Assembly (NCBI RefSeq): GCF_003217515.1 | Contig: NZ_QJSX01000001.1 | Coordinates: 310,001-374,000, forward strand | Source: Deinococcus yavapaiensis KR-236 | GTDB taxonomy: Bacteria; Deinococcota; Deinococci; Deinococcales; Deinococcaceae | Length of the DNA: 64,000 bases | Direction of reading: 5' to 3' | Shown here: in pieces, positions 35,623 to 44,521 of the stretch | How positions within the stretch are numbered: position 1 is the first letter of the stretch | Layout: each line of letters opens with the position of its first letter | Position numbers and translations under genes: made by a program | The notes under the pieces: generated by a model | Database searches by the model: none | The model's input: only the letters and a program-made list of their open reading frames with translations | Told to the model about the DNA's origin: nothing

Positions 35623-36711
35623 TCACCCCTCGAAGTTCACCACGCTTTCCTCTCGGCGCCATTCCTGACGCGTCGGGTACCCGAACCGCGTGCGCGTCCG
35701 GGCGCTCGGCGCGTCCCAATGGCGGCGCGTCTGCTCGTAGCGATGCCACGCTTCGTTCGGGTCGCGCAAGGGAATGTTCTTTCGTTGAAGGACGCGCCAC
35801 GCGTGCTCGAAGGCGCCTCGTCGCGCGTCCTCCAATTCACCGGGCGGCAAGGAATTCGTCTCGAAGCGGCGCGCGAGGGTCGCGAAGTAACCGCGTACGA
35901 TGCGTTCCGTTCCTCCCGTGATGATGCCTTCGGCGAGGGCAGGGTAGGCGAGCGGCGACACCATGGTGCGCAAGATCGTGACGACCTCGCCGAGGTCCGT
36001 CAAGGCGATCGGCAAGGCGCGCTCGTCAGGCTGGTGAAAGTAGTGCAGCAGCGGGAACTCGTCTTCGGACTGCACGACTTCGGACAGCGCCGTCGCCGTG
36101 CTGGACAGCCAACTGTTGAGCTCCGACGATCCGTCGGTCGTGAGGGCCGTCGCGACGAGGTCGGCGGGCGTCTGGGCGTCGTTGCGGCCCACGAAGCGGT
36201 GAATTTCGTACGCGAGGGCCGTCATGCGGTCCAAGGCTCCGTACACGGCGAGCAGGTACGTCACGGCGACCGTGATGAGCACGAAGCCGCTCGCGGCGGC
36301 GAAGACCATCACGAGGCGCGCGATCATGCCCGTCGGGGTGACGTCGCCGATGCCGAGCGTCGTGATGGAGTACGCGGAGATGTACAGGGCGTTGAACCAC
36401 GCGGGAAACGCGACCGTGTCGTCGACTTGAAAGGTGCGCGCCCACGGCAGCAGCAGCAACGTGAACGCCACGAGCAGCGTGAAGGCCCACACGATGACCG
36501 TCAAGGGAATGAGAAGCGGGCCGAGGCGAGCGAGGCGGCGGCGCGCGTTCCTCGTGGCGTGACCGACGAGACGGTGCCACACGATCCAACTCCAATCGTA
36601 CAAACGCCCCGCGATCGGACCGGCGGGGCCACGCGGAACGAAGACGGTCGTGTACACGTCCCAAAACAAGAGCAGCAGCAGCGCGAGGCCGAGGAGGGCG
36701 GCAGCGGTCAT
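35623..36711 (-). CDS. ion channel family protein (potassium-channel-like pore)
   Basis: 362 residues. Two hydrophobic helices near the N-terminus (about 3-18, 66-90), a pore loop with filter TTLGIGD (117-123), and another helix (about 127-155) make a 2-TM K+-channel-type core. The tyrosine of the classic TxGYGD filter is isoleucine here. The remaining 200 residues are a soluble helical domain without recognised ligand-binding motifs. The ATG follows CACCAT by 5 bases, close to the leaderless pattern. It sits on the opposite strand between two GH2 genes and looks unrelated to sugar use. Confidence 0.82.
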   Translation of the reverse strand: MTAAALLGLALLLLLFWDVYTTVFVPRGPAGPIAGRLYDWSWIVWHRLVGHATRNARRRLARLGPLLIPLTVIVWAFTLLVAFTLLLLPWARTFQVDDTVAFPAWFNALYISAYSITTLGIGDVTPTGMIARLVMVFAAASGFVLITVAVTYLLAVYGALDRMTALAYEIHRFVGRNDAQTPADLVATALTTDGSSELNSWLSSTATALSEVVQSEDEFPLLHYFHQPDERALPIALTDLGEVVTILRTMVSPLAYPALAEGIITGGTERIVRGYFATLARRFETNSLPPGELEDARRGAFEHAWRVLQRKNIPLRDPNEAWHRYEQTRRHWDAPSARTRTRFGYPTRQEWRREESVVNFEG

Positions 36712-36788
36712 GCCTCATGGTGAGCGCCCGTTCGTGAAGGCCGTGAACAGCGAATCTTGAGAAGGCGCCCGCGCCCACAAGCGAGGTT

Positions 36789-36794
36789 TATGCT
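36789..36794 (+). promoter_or_regulatory. -10 element of leaderless GH2 gene
   Basis: TATGCT is followed by 7 bases and the ATG at 36802, the same arrangement as at 2017. Confidence 0.55.
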
Positions 36795-36801
36795 GTCGAA
36801 C

Positions 36802-38658
36802 ATGCACGACGATCCGCACTACCCTCGCCCGCAACTGCGCCGCCCCGAGTGGCGCGACTTGTCCGGCCCGTGGCGCTTCGCGTTCGATGACGAGAACTCG
36901 TGGCGCGCTCCGGGCGACGCGACCTTCGACCGGGAAATCCAAGTGCCCTTCCCGCCCGAAAGCGAGCTCAGCGGTCTGCGCGAGACGGGTTACCACGCGG
37001 TCGTGTGGTACGCGCGGCGCGTGGACTTGAGCGAGGCCGAGCGGCCCGTTCGAGGCGAGCGGCGCCTCGTGCTTCACTTCGGCGCCGTGGATTACCGAGC
37101 GAGCGTGTGGGTGGACGGGCACCTCGTCGCCACGCACGAAGGCGGGCACACGCCGTTCTCGGCCGACATCTCCGAGGCGGTAGGGCGCGCCGACGGCTTC
37201 GAGGTCGTCGTGCGCGCCGAGGACGATCCGCGCGACCTCGCCCAGCCGCGCGGCAAGCAGGACTGGCAGGAAGTGCCGCACGTCATCTGGTATCACCGCA
37301 CGACGGGCATTTGGCAGACGGTGTGGCTGGAAGTCGTTCCGGACATGTTCGTGGAGCGACTGAAGTTTTTGCCCGACGTGGACCGCGGCGAGTTGCGCCT
37401 CACGGCGCGCTTCAACCGCGACGTCTCGGCGGACGCGTCGGTGCACGTCAAGGCGAGCTTGCGCGGCAACGTCCTCGCTCGGCAAGTCGTGTACGCCGAC
37501 GGGCGCGAGGCGCACGCGGTCCTCGGGCTTCGTCACACGTCGGGCACGCCCGAGCGGCACGACTTGCTGTGGTCTCCGAAGCGCCCGAACCTCATCGACG
37601 TCGAGATCGAGTTGCGCGACGCCTCGGGCGCGGTGATCGACCGCGTCGAAAGCTACGCGGGCTTGAGAAGCGCCGAGGTGCGCGACGGGCAGTTTCTGCT
37701 CAACGGCTTTCCTTACTACCTGCGGCTCGTCCTCGCGCAGAACTACTGGCCGCAAAGCCACCTCGCCGCGCCTTCGCCCGGTCACTTGCAGCGTGAAGTG
37801 GAGCTCGTGAAGGAGCTCGGCTTCAACGGCGTGCGCATCCACCAGAAGATCGAGGACCCACGCTTCTTGTATTGGTGCGACCGCGTCGGACTCGTGGTGT
37901 GGGGTGAGATCGCCAACGCGTACGTGTTCGACGAGGACGCGCAACTTCGCCTCACGAGCGAGTGGCTGGAGGCGGTGCGGCGCGACTTCAATCACCCGTG
38001 CGTCGTCGCGTGGGTGCCGCTCAACGAGTCCTGGGGCGTGCCGAACCTCGAGCGGGACGCGCTGCAGCGGCATTTCGTGAAGGGCCTGTACCACCTCACG
38101 AAGTCCTTGGATCCCACTCGGCCCGTGATCGGCAACGACGGCTGGCAGCACGTCGCGGGCGACATCCTCGGCATTCACGACTACGCCTTCACGGGCGACG
38201 TGCTGAGGGAACGCTACGGCTCGCACGAGCAGCTCGCGCACACCTTCGAGCGCGTTCAACCGCACTTCCGCCGCATCCTCACCGACGGCCACACCCGCCG
38301 AGGCGAGGCCGTCATGCTCACGGAATTCGGCGGCCTCAGCTTGCGGCCCGCCGAAAGCGAACGCTGGTGGGGATACGGAACGGTCGGCAGCCCCGACGAA
38401 CTGCTGGAGAAGTACCGCGAACTCGTCGCGGCCGTGCTGGAGTCGAACGTCTTGATGGGATTTTGCTACACGCAGCTCACGGACACGGAGCAGGAAACGA
38501 ACGGCTTGTTGCGCGCCGACCGCACGCCGAAGGTGGACCCCGCGAAGCTTCGCGCCGTCAACGTGGGCTTCGCGCACTCGGTGCCGGGCGACGTCATCAA
38601 CGAGATCCACACGGACGCGCAACGAAGAGACGCGGACCTTCGCAAGAACACCGAGTAA
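36802..38658 (+). CDS. glycoside hydrolase family 2 enzyme (second copy)
   Basis: 618 residues with the GH2 three-domain core. Acid/base is Glu409 (VPLNESWG) and nucleophile Glu508 (MLTEFGG). No signal peptide. It is colinear with the GH2 paralogue at 33666 across its whole length. Start chosen as the ATG at 36802, 7 bases after TATGCT; the in-frame ATG at 36790 would lie inside that element. It has its own promoter and is separated from the rest of the locus by the channel gene. Duplicate enzymes may differ in linkage or aglycone preference, which is inference. Confidence 0.92.
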   Translation: MHDDPHYPRPQLRRPEWRDLSGPWRFAFDDENSWRAPGDATFDREIQVPFPPESELSGLRETGYHAVVWYARRVDLSEAERPVRGERRLVLHFGAVDYRASVWVDGHLVATHEGGHTPFSADISEAVGRADGFEVVVRAEDDPRDLAQPRGKQDWQEVPHVIWYHRTTGIWQTVWLEVVPDMFVERLKFLPDVDRGELRLTARFNRDVSADASVHVKASLRGNVLARQVVYADGREAHAVLGLRHTSGTPERHDLLWSPKRPNLIDVEIELRDASGAVIDRVESYAGLRSAEVRDGQFLLNGFPYYLRLVLAQNYWPQSHLAAPSPGHLQREVELVKELGFNGVRIHQKIEDPRFLYWCDRVGLVVWGEIANAYVFDEDAQLRLTSEWLEAVRRDFNHPCVVAWVPLNESWGVPNLERDALQRHFVKGLYHLTKSLDPTRPVIGNDGWQHVAGDILGIHDYAFTGDVLRERYGSHEQLAHTFERVQPHFRRILTDGHTRRGEAVMLTEFGGLSLRPAESERWWGYGTVGSPDELLEKYRELVAAVLESNVLMGFCYTQLTDTEQETNGLLRADRTPKVDPAKLRAVNVGFAHSVPGDVINEIHTDAQRRDADLRKNTE

Positions 38659-38675
38659 GCGAGAACGCGAAAACT

Positions 38676-39035
38676 TCAGTCGCTTCCCGCTTCCCCCTCG
38701 TCGGCGCGAGGGGGATTCCACTCGTCGGCCTCCGGCGAGACGAGTTTCGGCGTGAGGCCGCGCCGATACGCGGCGTTCGCGATGACGTACCCGCTTACGG
38801 GCGACGTCATGAACGAGAACACGAGAATCGCGAGGAGGCGTACGGCGACCTCCACGGACGCGAACTCGAACATCGCTCCCACGAAGATGCCCGCCGATCC
38901 GAGCGTCACGAGCTTGCTGCTGGCGTGCAACCGGGTGTAGAGGTCCGGAAAGCGCATGACGCCGATGGCGGCCGTGAGGACGAAAAACGCTCCGATCAAA
39001 ATCGGCAAGTCGCGCTGAGCGAGAAACTCGGTCAT
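38676..39035 (-). CDS. mrpG: Na+/H+ antiporter subunit MrpG
   Basis: 119 residues with three membrane helices. The MrpG/MnhG core FVLTAAIGVMRFPDLYTRLHASSKLVTLG is unmistakable, followed by a charged tail. Last gene of the seven-gene mrp operon, 7 bases after mrpF. MrpG is a small structural subunit of the antiporter. The tail region contains a GC-rich hairpin (38693-38714) that may help end transcription between this gene and the convergent GH2 gene. Confidence 0.95.
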   Translation of the reverse strand: MTEFLAQRDLPILIGAFFVLTAAIGVMRFPDLYTRLHASSKLVTLGSAGIFVGAMFEFASVEVAVRLLAILVFSFMTSPVSGYVIANAAYRRGLTPKLVSPEADEWNPPRADEGEAGSD

Positions 39036-39042
39036 GAGAGCC

Positions 39043-39303
39043 TCACTTCATCACTCGGCCGAGGAGCATGTAGCGCGCGAGGGCGACGGTGCTCAGGAAG
39101 CCGAGCAGGGCGAGGACGAGGGCCGCGTCGAGGAAGTCGTGGTAGCCGAAGCGCAAGGCGAGCAGAACGAACAGCAAGGTCATGTTGACGCTCAGAAAGT
39201 CGAAGGCCATAATGCGGTCGCCCCACGTGGGGCCGATCAGGACGCGGAAGGTCACGAGAATGGTGGCAAGACCGACGACGACGAGGGCGAGATCGATGAA
39301 CAC
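39043..39303 (-). CDS. mrpF: Na+/H+ antiporter subunit MrpF
   Basis: 86 residues and three helices. The family motif RVLIGPTWGDRIMAFDFLSVN is complete, with the conserved aspartate in GDRI. It lies 3 bases from mrpE and 7 from mrpG in the operon. It is a small membrane subunit of the hetero-oligomeric antiporter. Confidence 0.95.
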   Translation of the reverse strand: MFIDLALVVVGLATILVTFRVLIGPTWGDRIMAFDFLSVNMTLLFVLLALRFGYHDFLDAALVLALLGFLSTVALARYMLLGRVMK

Positions 39304-39306
39304 GGT

Positions 39307-39777
39307 TCACCTCATGAACTTGAGCAGGCGATCCTCGACGGCCGAGATGGACGCTCGGGCGGCGTCGAGGGTGGGCAAGCCGATGGCGTGGGCGTAGAGG
39401 GTACGTCGGTCGTCGGACACGCCCATCGCGACCGTGCCGGGCAGCAAGGTGATGGTGGCGGCGAGCGTGGCGATGGCGGCGTCGCTTTCCACGCGAAGCG
39501 GCACGGCGACGATGACGGGCGTCAAGGCGATCTCGGGCTTGAGGGCGAACGAGGCGACTTGAACGTTCGCGACGACGAGTTCCTTGACGAAGTACCCGAG
39601 GAATCCGAGCACGGAGAGGACGCGGGGAATGTACGTGTCGGTCGGGAGGACGCGCCGAAAGACGACGAGGGCGGCGAAGCCGAGGACGAAGCCGACGGCG
39701 AGGTTGGGAAGGTCGACGCTTCCGAGAAACAGCGCCCACGCGACGCTCAGCAGGACGTGGATGGCGAAGCTTCTCAC
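39307..39777 (-). CDS. mrpE: Na+/H+ antiporter subunit MrpE
   Basis: 156 residues. GTG at 39777 overlaps the mrpD stop (GTGA). The order AWALFLGS, VDLPNLAVGFVLGF, YFVKELVVANVQVASFAL, and the later ATLAATITLLPGTVAM is typical of MrpE. Its C-terminal soluble part (about 45 residues) ends with IVEDR-like ISAVEDRLLKFMR. Part of the MrpDEFG half of the complex. Confidence 0.93.
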   Translation of the reverse strand: MRSFAIHVLLSVAWALFLGSVDLPNLAVGFVLGFAALVVFRRVLPTDTYIPRVLSVLGFLGYFVKELVVANVQVASFALKPEIALTPVIVAVPLRVESDAAIATLAATITLLPGTVAMGVSDDRRTLYAHAIGLPTLDAARASISAVEDRLLKFMR

Positions 39778-41240
39778 GGCAGCACCTCGCGGGCGTACTC
39801 GCCGGGATTCGCGAGTTCGGCGGCGATCCGGTCGGCGGACGCGTAAAGTGGGCCGGACACGACGATCAGGGACGCCGTGACGGCTCCCGCGACGAGGGTC
39901 GTCGCGGTGAGGAAGCGGCCCGCGGGCGCGGCGCGCCGGGACTCGCCCCAAAAGGCCGAGCGCCACACGCTCGCGAGGGTGACGAGCGTGAGAAAGCTTC
40001 CGAGGAGGATCGCGCCGATGCCGAGGAAGGCGAGGGAGGTGCCGACCTCGGCGGCGGCGCGAACGAGGCCAAGCTTGGCCACGAAGCCGCTCGTGGGCGG
40101 CAAGCCGACGAGGGCGAGCAGACCGACGAAGTACGCGGCGGCGAGCAGCGGAGAGCGGCTCAGCAAGCCGCCCGTGACGACGCTCTCGGTGCCCGTGAAG
40201 CGCTCGGCGAGCGCGGCGACGGCGAACAGGCCGAAGGTGACGAGCATGCTCTGCGCGAGGTAGAAGACGGTGGCGGTCAAGGCGTCCGGGGAGTTCAATC
40301 CGAGGCCGACGCCGAGGTAACCGACGGACGAAACGACCGTGAAGGACAAGATGGACCGCCACGTGCGTTGCGACAAGGCGCCGAGGGCGCCCACGAGGAC
40401 GGTGGCGCTTCCAAGGACGAGCACGATCGTGTGCGTCACGTGCGGCTCGGTCGGGAAGACGGTCGTGAGCAGGCGAATCAAAGCGTACGCGCCGACTTTC
40501 GTGAGAACGGCGGCGAAGTACGCGCTGACGGCGGGAGGCGGCTCGGGGTAGGCGCCGGGAAGCCAGAAGGACAGGGGAAACAACGCGGTCTTCGAGGCGA
40601 AGACGAACATCAGCAGCAAGGTGAGGGCGGTGACGCTGGCGTTGGGGCCGAGCGGCGCGCTTCGAAGCGCGAGGTCGGCGAAGTTGAGGGTGCCGAGCAG
40701 GCCGTACGCGAATCCGGCGGCGACGACGAACACGGCGGACACGAGCAGGTTGAAGACGACGTACCGAAAGCCTTCGCGCAGTTGCCCGACGTCGTTGCCG
40801 AGGACCATCAAGGCGTAGGACGCGACGAGCATCACCTCGAAGGCCACGAAGAGGTTGAACAGGTCGCCCGTGAGAAAGGATTGGTTGACCCCGGCGAACA
40901 GCAGGTGAAGCAGGGCGTGATGTCCGAACCGTTCGCGCCGTTCGTCGGTCGTGCCGCGCGACAAGAGGACGGTCAGGAGCGCCACGAGGGACGCGGCGGT
41001 CACGCTGATCGCCGAGAGGCCGTCGGCGACCACCGCGATGCCGAAGGGCGCGGCCCAGCCGCCGAGATTGGACGACGGGGCCTCGCCGTTGAGGGTGGCG
41101 GACAACAGGGCCGCGCTCGCGGCGACCGTGAGCGCCGCCGACAGCAACGACACGGCGAAGCGCGCGTCGCGCCCGCGCAGGACGAGCAGCAGCACCGCCG
41201 ACGTCAGCGGAATCAGGATGGGCAGCAGCACCGCGTTCAC
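39774..41240 (-). CDS. mrpD: Na+/H+ antiporter subunit MrpD
   Basis: 488 residues with about 14 helices, the NuoM/NuoN-like proton-translocating family. Diagnostic segments: NLFVAFEVMLVASYALM (with the conserved glutamate), SKTALFPLSFWLPGAYPEPPPAVSA and the lysine of FASKTALFPLS. The start overlaps the stop of mrpC by 4 bases. It is one of two channel-like subunits (with MrpA) exchanging Na+ for H+. Confidence 0.95.
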   Translation of the reverse strand: MNAVLLPILIPLTSAVLLLVLRGRDARFAVSLLSAALTVAASAALLSATLNGEAPSSNLGGWAAPFGIAVVADGLSAISVTAASLVALLTVLLSRGTTDERRERFGHHALLHLLFAGVNQSFLTGDLFNLFVAFEVMLVASYALMVLGNDVGQLREGFRYVVFNLLVSAVFVVAAGFAYGLLGTLNFADLALRSAPLGPNASVTALTLLLMFVFASKTALFPLSFWLPGAYPEPPPAVSAYFAAVLTKVGAYALIRLLTTVFPTEPHVTHTIVLVLGSATVLVGALGALSQRTWRSILSFTVVSSVGYLGVGLGLNSPDALTATVFYLAQSMLVTFGLFAVAALAERFTGTESVVTGGLLSRSPLLAAAYFVGLLALVGLPPTSGFVAKLGLVRAAAEVGTSLAFLGIGAILLGSFLTLVTLASVWRSAFWGESRRAAPAGRFLTATTLVAGAVTASLIVVSGPLYASADRIAAELANPGEYAREVLP

Positions 41241-41683
41241 GAGCGACCGCCGCTTGGCGCGAGGATCGGCGCGTCCGCGTCGACGTCCGCGGGAAGTTCG
41301 GGGTTGGTGGGGTGCTCGGGATCGGCGACTTGGCCTTCGTCGACGGCGTCTCGCTGCAGTTCGTCCTCGAAGGCGGCGACGTCGTCCTTGCCCGTCGCGT
41401 GGTGCGTGCGAACGGCGAGGGTGAGCAGCAAGGCGGTCGTGCCGAAGCCGATCACGATGGCCGTCAAGATGAGGGCTTGCGGCAGGGGGTCGACGTACGG
41501 TCCCTCGACGCTCAGGAGGGGAGGCGCGTCGAGGCGCAGTCCGCCCGTGGCGAGGATGGCGAGGTTCACTCCATACGACACGAACGCCAAGCCGAGGACG
41601 ACGCGCAAGATGGCGCGTGACAGCAGCAGGTACACGCCCGTCCCGACGAGGAAGGCGGTGAGGCCCGCGTACAGCACTTCCAT
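41237..41683 (-). CDS. mrpC: Na+/H+ antiporter subunit MrpC
   Basis: 148 residues. NuoK-like core of three helices with GLAFVSYGVNLAILATGG and DPLPQALILTAIVIGFGTTALLL, followed by an acidic tail of about 40 residues. The ATG at 41683 overlaps the mrpB stop (TGATG) with GGAGGTGA at good distance; a GTG one codon earlier is possible. Functions with MrpD. Confidence 0.94.
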   Translation of the reverse strand: MEVLYAGLTAFLVGTGVYLLLSRAILRVVLGLAFVSYGVNLAILATGGLRLDAPPLLSVEGPYVDPLPQALILTAIVIGFGTTALLLTLAVRTHHATGKDDVAAFEDELQRDAVDEGQVADPEHPTNPELPADVDADAPILAPSGGRS

Positions 41684-42108
41684 CACTTCACCTCCTCGCT
41701 CGGCAGTTCGGTCAACGCTCGGATGACGCCCATCGTCGCGCCGATCACGACGAGGAACACGCCGACGTCGAACACGAACGCCGTCGCCCACGCGAACTTG
41801 CCGGTGAGGGCCGTCTCGACGCTGCCGTGATCGGACGTCAAGAACGGCAGGCCGAGCGCGAAGGGCACGAAGCCGGTCAGGAGCGCGAGGCCGATGCCCC
41901 ACGGCAGCAACACGCGCAAATTGGCGCGCGTGGCGGCTTCACCGAACGCGATGCGGTACAGCACGAGGGCCGCGCTGACGATGAGGCCCGCGATGAAGCC
42001 GCCGCCGGGCGAGTAGTGACCGCGCCACAGCATGTGGAACGCGAAGAGCAGCACGACGAAGAACACGGCGCGCGCGACGGTCGACAAGATGGGATCGGGG
42101 TGTTTCAC
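41683..42108 (-). CDS. mrpB: Na+/H+ antiporter subunit MrpB
   Basis: 141 residues, starting VKHPDPILSTVARAVFF at a GTG that overlaps the mrpA stop (GTGA). The MrpB segment FHMLWRGHYSPGGGFIAGLI is present, with FDVGVFLVVIGATMGVI near the end. As a separate gene it complements an MrpA that already carries the C-terminal MrpB-like domain. Confidence 0.94.
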   Translation of the reverse strand: MKHPDPILSTVARAVFFVVLLFAFHMLWRGHYSPGGGFIAGLIVSAALVLYRIAFGEAATRANLRVLLPWGIGLALLTGFVPFALGLPFLTSDHGSVETALTGKFAWATAFVFDVGVFLVVIGATMGVIRALTELPSEEVK

Positions 42109-44336
42109 GCGCGGCTCCGCATTTTCACGAGGGCGTACACGGCGACGGCGACGATCGCGAGGACGGTGATCTCGCCGAGGGTGTCGAAGGCGCGGAAGTC
42201 CACCAGGATCACGTTCACGACGTTCTTGCCGCCCGCCTCGTCGTAGGCGTTCTCGAGATAGTACGGACTGATGCGTTCTCGCAGCGGGGACTGGACGAGC
42301 AGCACGAACGCGAAGACGATGGCGGCGACGCTTCCGGCCAGCAGCACGTCCCACAGCGGTCGGAGGCCGACGCGCGGCAACCGCGCGAGGGGCGGCAGGA
42401 AGCGAATCACCAGCAGGAACAAGATGACCGTCACCGCTTCGACGAGCAGTTGCGTGAGGGCGAGGTCGGGCGCGCGCAGCAGCAAAAACGCGGCGGCGAC
42501 GCCGAAGCCCGTGAGGCCGGTGAAGACGATGGCGTTGATCGCGTCCTTGGCGAGCAGCACCCCCACGCCGCCCGCGACGAGCAGCACGGCGATCGGCACG
42601 AACGCGATCGGCACGGAACCGAGATTCGGCGGCAAGGTGAGGTGGGCGCGAATCAGGCCGTACCCGGCGAGCACGGCGAACGCCGTGAGGATCGCGCGCA
42701 ACTGGTCGGGCAGACGCTGCCCTTGCGTGGCGGTCGTGAAGCTCGTCGCGAAGCGCCCGAGCAGGCGAAAGAAGCCGTAGTACGCGCGGTTCGCGTCCCC
42801 GACGCTCTCCAGCTTCTCTTGAGCGGCGTCCACGGGACGCCGCAAGCGGTAGAGCAAGGCTCCGAGCCCCCACGTCAGCGCGGACAGGCCCAGCGCGGGA
42901 TTGAAGCCATGCCAAAGCGCGAGGTGCTCCTCGACGTCGGTGAAGTTCAAGGTGGAAGCGGCGACGCGCGACAGCGCCTCGGCGGTGCTCGGCAGCACGC
43001 CGAACGACACGGCGAGCGCGGCGAGGGGCAGCGTCGGGGCGAGCAGGCCGAGCGGCGCTTCGTGAAGCTTCCGGGGCGCCTTCGTCGGTCCGACGAACAC
43101 CGACAAGAACTTCAGGCTGTACGCGAAGGTGAACACGCTGCCGAGCACCGCGACGCCTGCCAGCCATCCGCTCGTCTGCAAAGCGCGCTCGAAGAAGAGT
43201 TCTTTCGACACGAAGCCGCCGAGGGGCGGGACGCCCGCCATGGAGAGCGCCGCGACGAACGCGACGCTCGCCGTGACCGGCAAGGCGCGCGCGAGGCCCG
43301 AGAGGTCTTGCAGTCGCCGCGTGCCCGTCTCGTGATCGACGATTCCGACGACGTAGAACAAAGCCGCCTTGAAGACGGCGTGGTTCAGGAGGTGCGCGAC
43401 CGCCACGAAGCGAGCCTCGGGCGTGTTGAGGCCGAACAGCGCCATGATGAGGCCAAGTTGCGACACGGTGGAGTAGGCGAGCAACGCCTTGAGGTCCGTT
43501 TGGCGCAGCGCGAGGTAAGCGCCCCAGAAGAGCGTCAGGAGGCCGAAGCCGACGACGAGTCCGGTCCACAACGCTCCGGCGAACAGGAAGCCGAGCTTCG
43601 CGACGAGGAAGATGCCCGCCTTCACCATCGTCGCCGAGTGCAAAAAGGCCGAGACGGGCGTCGGCGCTTCCATGGCGGTGGGAAGCCACAAGTGAAAGGG
43701 CACTTGAGCGGACTTCGTGAACGCGGCGAGCAGGACGAGGACGAGCGCCGGGACGAACAGCGGGCTGGACCGCAGCGCGTCCACGTCGATTTGCGAGAGG
43801 ACCGCGCTGCCCCCGGCGATGGCGATCAGGACCGCCGCGACGAGCAGGCACAAACCGCCCGCGCCCGTCACGATCAAGGCTTTCACGGCGCCGTCACGTG
43901 ACGCCGGGCGGTCGTTCCAAAAGCCGATCAACAAGAAGCTCGTGACGGACGTGAGTTCCCAGAAGGCGAACGTCGCGAACAAGTTCTCGGACAAGACGAG
44001 GCCCAGCATGGATCCCGCGAAGAGAAGCAGATACGCGTGGAAGCGCCCCAAGTTCTCGCGCGCCGACAGGTACGACGCCGCGTACAGCGTCGTCAGCACG
44101 CCGATCACGCCGATGAGGACGGCGAACAGACGCGAGAAGCCGTCGAGGCGAAAGGCGAGGTCGAGGCTCAGCGTCGGCACCCAGGTGAGCGTTTCGCGCC
44201 GCTCGTCGCCTGCGGCGAGCAGCAAGGCGGGCAGCAACGCGAGAATCGGAACGAGGGCCGTCCACGTTCGGACGCGAAGGCCCAGCAGCGCCGCGATCAG
44301 CGCTCCGAGGAAGGGCGTTCCTACGGCGAGCAGCAT
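42105..44336 (-). CDS. mrpA: Na+/H+ antiporter subunit MrpA
   Basis: 743 residues, about 20 helices, related to NuoL. Visible: FAFWELTSVTSFLLIGFW (conserved glutamate), FTKSAQVPFHLWLPTAMEAPTPVSAFLHSATMVKAG and ALLAYSTVSQLGLIM. The C-terminal quarter carries the MrpA-specific extension (DLALTQLLVEAVTVILFLLVIRFLP; AFDTLGEITVL). The start at 44336 has GAGGA upstream; codons before it are not supported. First gene of the operon; the promoter could not be assigned with confidence. It exports Na+ in exchange for H+ and supports pH and salt tolerance. Confidence 0.95.
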   Translation of the reverse strand: MLLAVGTPFLGALIAALLGLRVRTWTALVPILALLPALLLAAGDERRETLTWVPTLSLDLAFRLDGFSRLFAVLIGVIGVLTTLYAASYLSARENLGRFHAYLLLFAGSMLGLVLSENLFATFAFWELTSVTSFLLIGFWNDRPASRDGAVKALIVTGAGGLCLLVAAVLIAIAGGSAVLSQIDVDALRSSPLFVPALVLVLLAAFTKSAQVPFHLWLPTAMEAPTPVSAFLHSATMVKAGIFLVAKLGFLFAGALWTGLVVGFGLLTLFWGAYLALRQTDLKALLAYSTVSQLGLIMALFGLNTPEARFVAVAHLLNHAVFKAALFYVVGIVDHETGTRRLQDLSGLARALPVTASVAFVAALSMAGVPPLGGFVSKELFFERALQTSGWLAGVAVLGSVFTFAYSLKFLSVFVGPTKAPRKLHEAPLGLLAPTLPLAALAVSFGVLPSTAEALSRVAASTLNFTDVEEHLALWHGFNPALGLSALTWGLGALLYRLRRPVDAAQEKLESVGDANRAYYGFFRLLGRFATSFTTATQGQRLPDQLRAILTAFAVLAGYGLIRAHLTLPPNLGSVPIAFVPIAVLLVAGGVGVLLAKDAINAIVFTGLTGFGVAAAFLLLRAPDLALTQLLVEAVTVILFLLVIRFLPPLARLPRVGLRPLWDVLLAGSVAAIVFAFVLLVQSPLRERISPYYLENAYDEAGGKNVVNVILVDFRAFDTLGEITVLAIVAVAVYALVKMRSRA

Positions 44337-44467
44337 CTCGTCCTCGCGTGGATGTTCGTCTTCAAGTCCTCTCCCCTTTCCGAAGCGCCGTTTCAATAAG
44401 GCGAGCGGAGCCCGCGTTGCAGACTCCACCAAGTCGACGTATGGCCGCCGGAACCGCCCGTGGGCAA

Positions 44468-44487
44468 GTATGGTGGTTCTACCATAC
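44468..44487. promoter_or_regulatory. 20-bp palindrome upstream of the racemase gene, candidate GntR-type operator
   Basis: GTATGGT-N6-ACCATAC is a perfect inverted repeat about 20 bases upstream of the -10 element. CCGCCC and GGGCGG flank it further out. The shape fits a dimeric repressor site. It could serve either the racemase or the divergent mrp operon. Confidence 0.5.
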
Positions 44488-44508
44488 GGGCGGAGTCGGC
44501 GAGCAGAG

Positions 44509-44514
44509 TATGAT
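44509..44514 (+). promoter_or_regulatory. -10 element of leaderless racemase-GNAT transcript
   Basis: TATGAT is followed by 7 bases and the ATG at 44522. Confidence 0.6.
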
Positions 44515-44521
44515 TCCTGCC

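Noticed and set aside
38693..38714. CCCCCTCG/CGAGGGGG hairpin as terminator of the GH2 gene
   Set aside because: It lies within the mrpG coding end and has no T-run on the plus strand; it may be only a coding coincidence.
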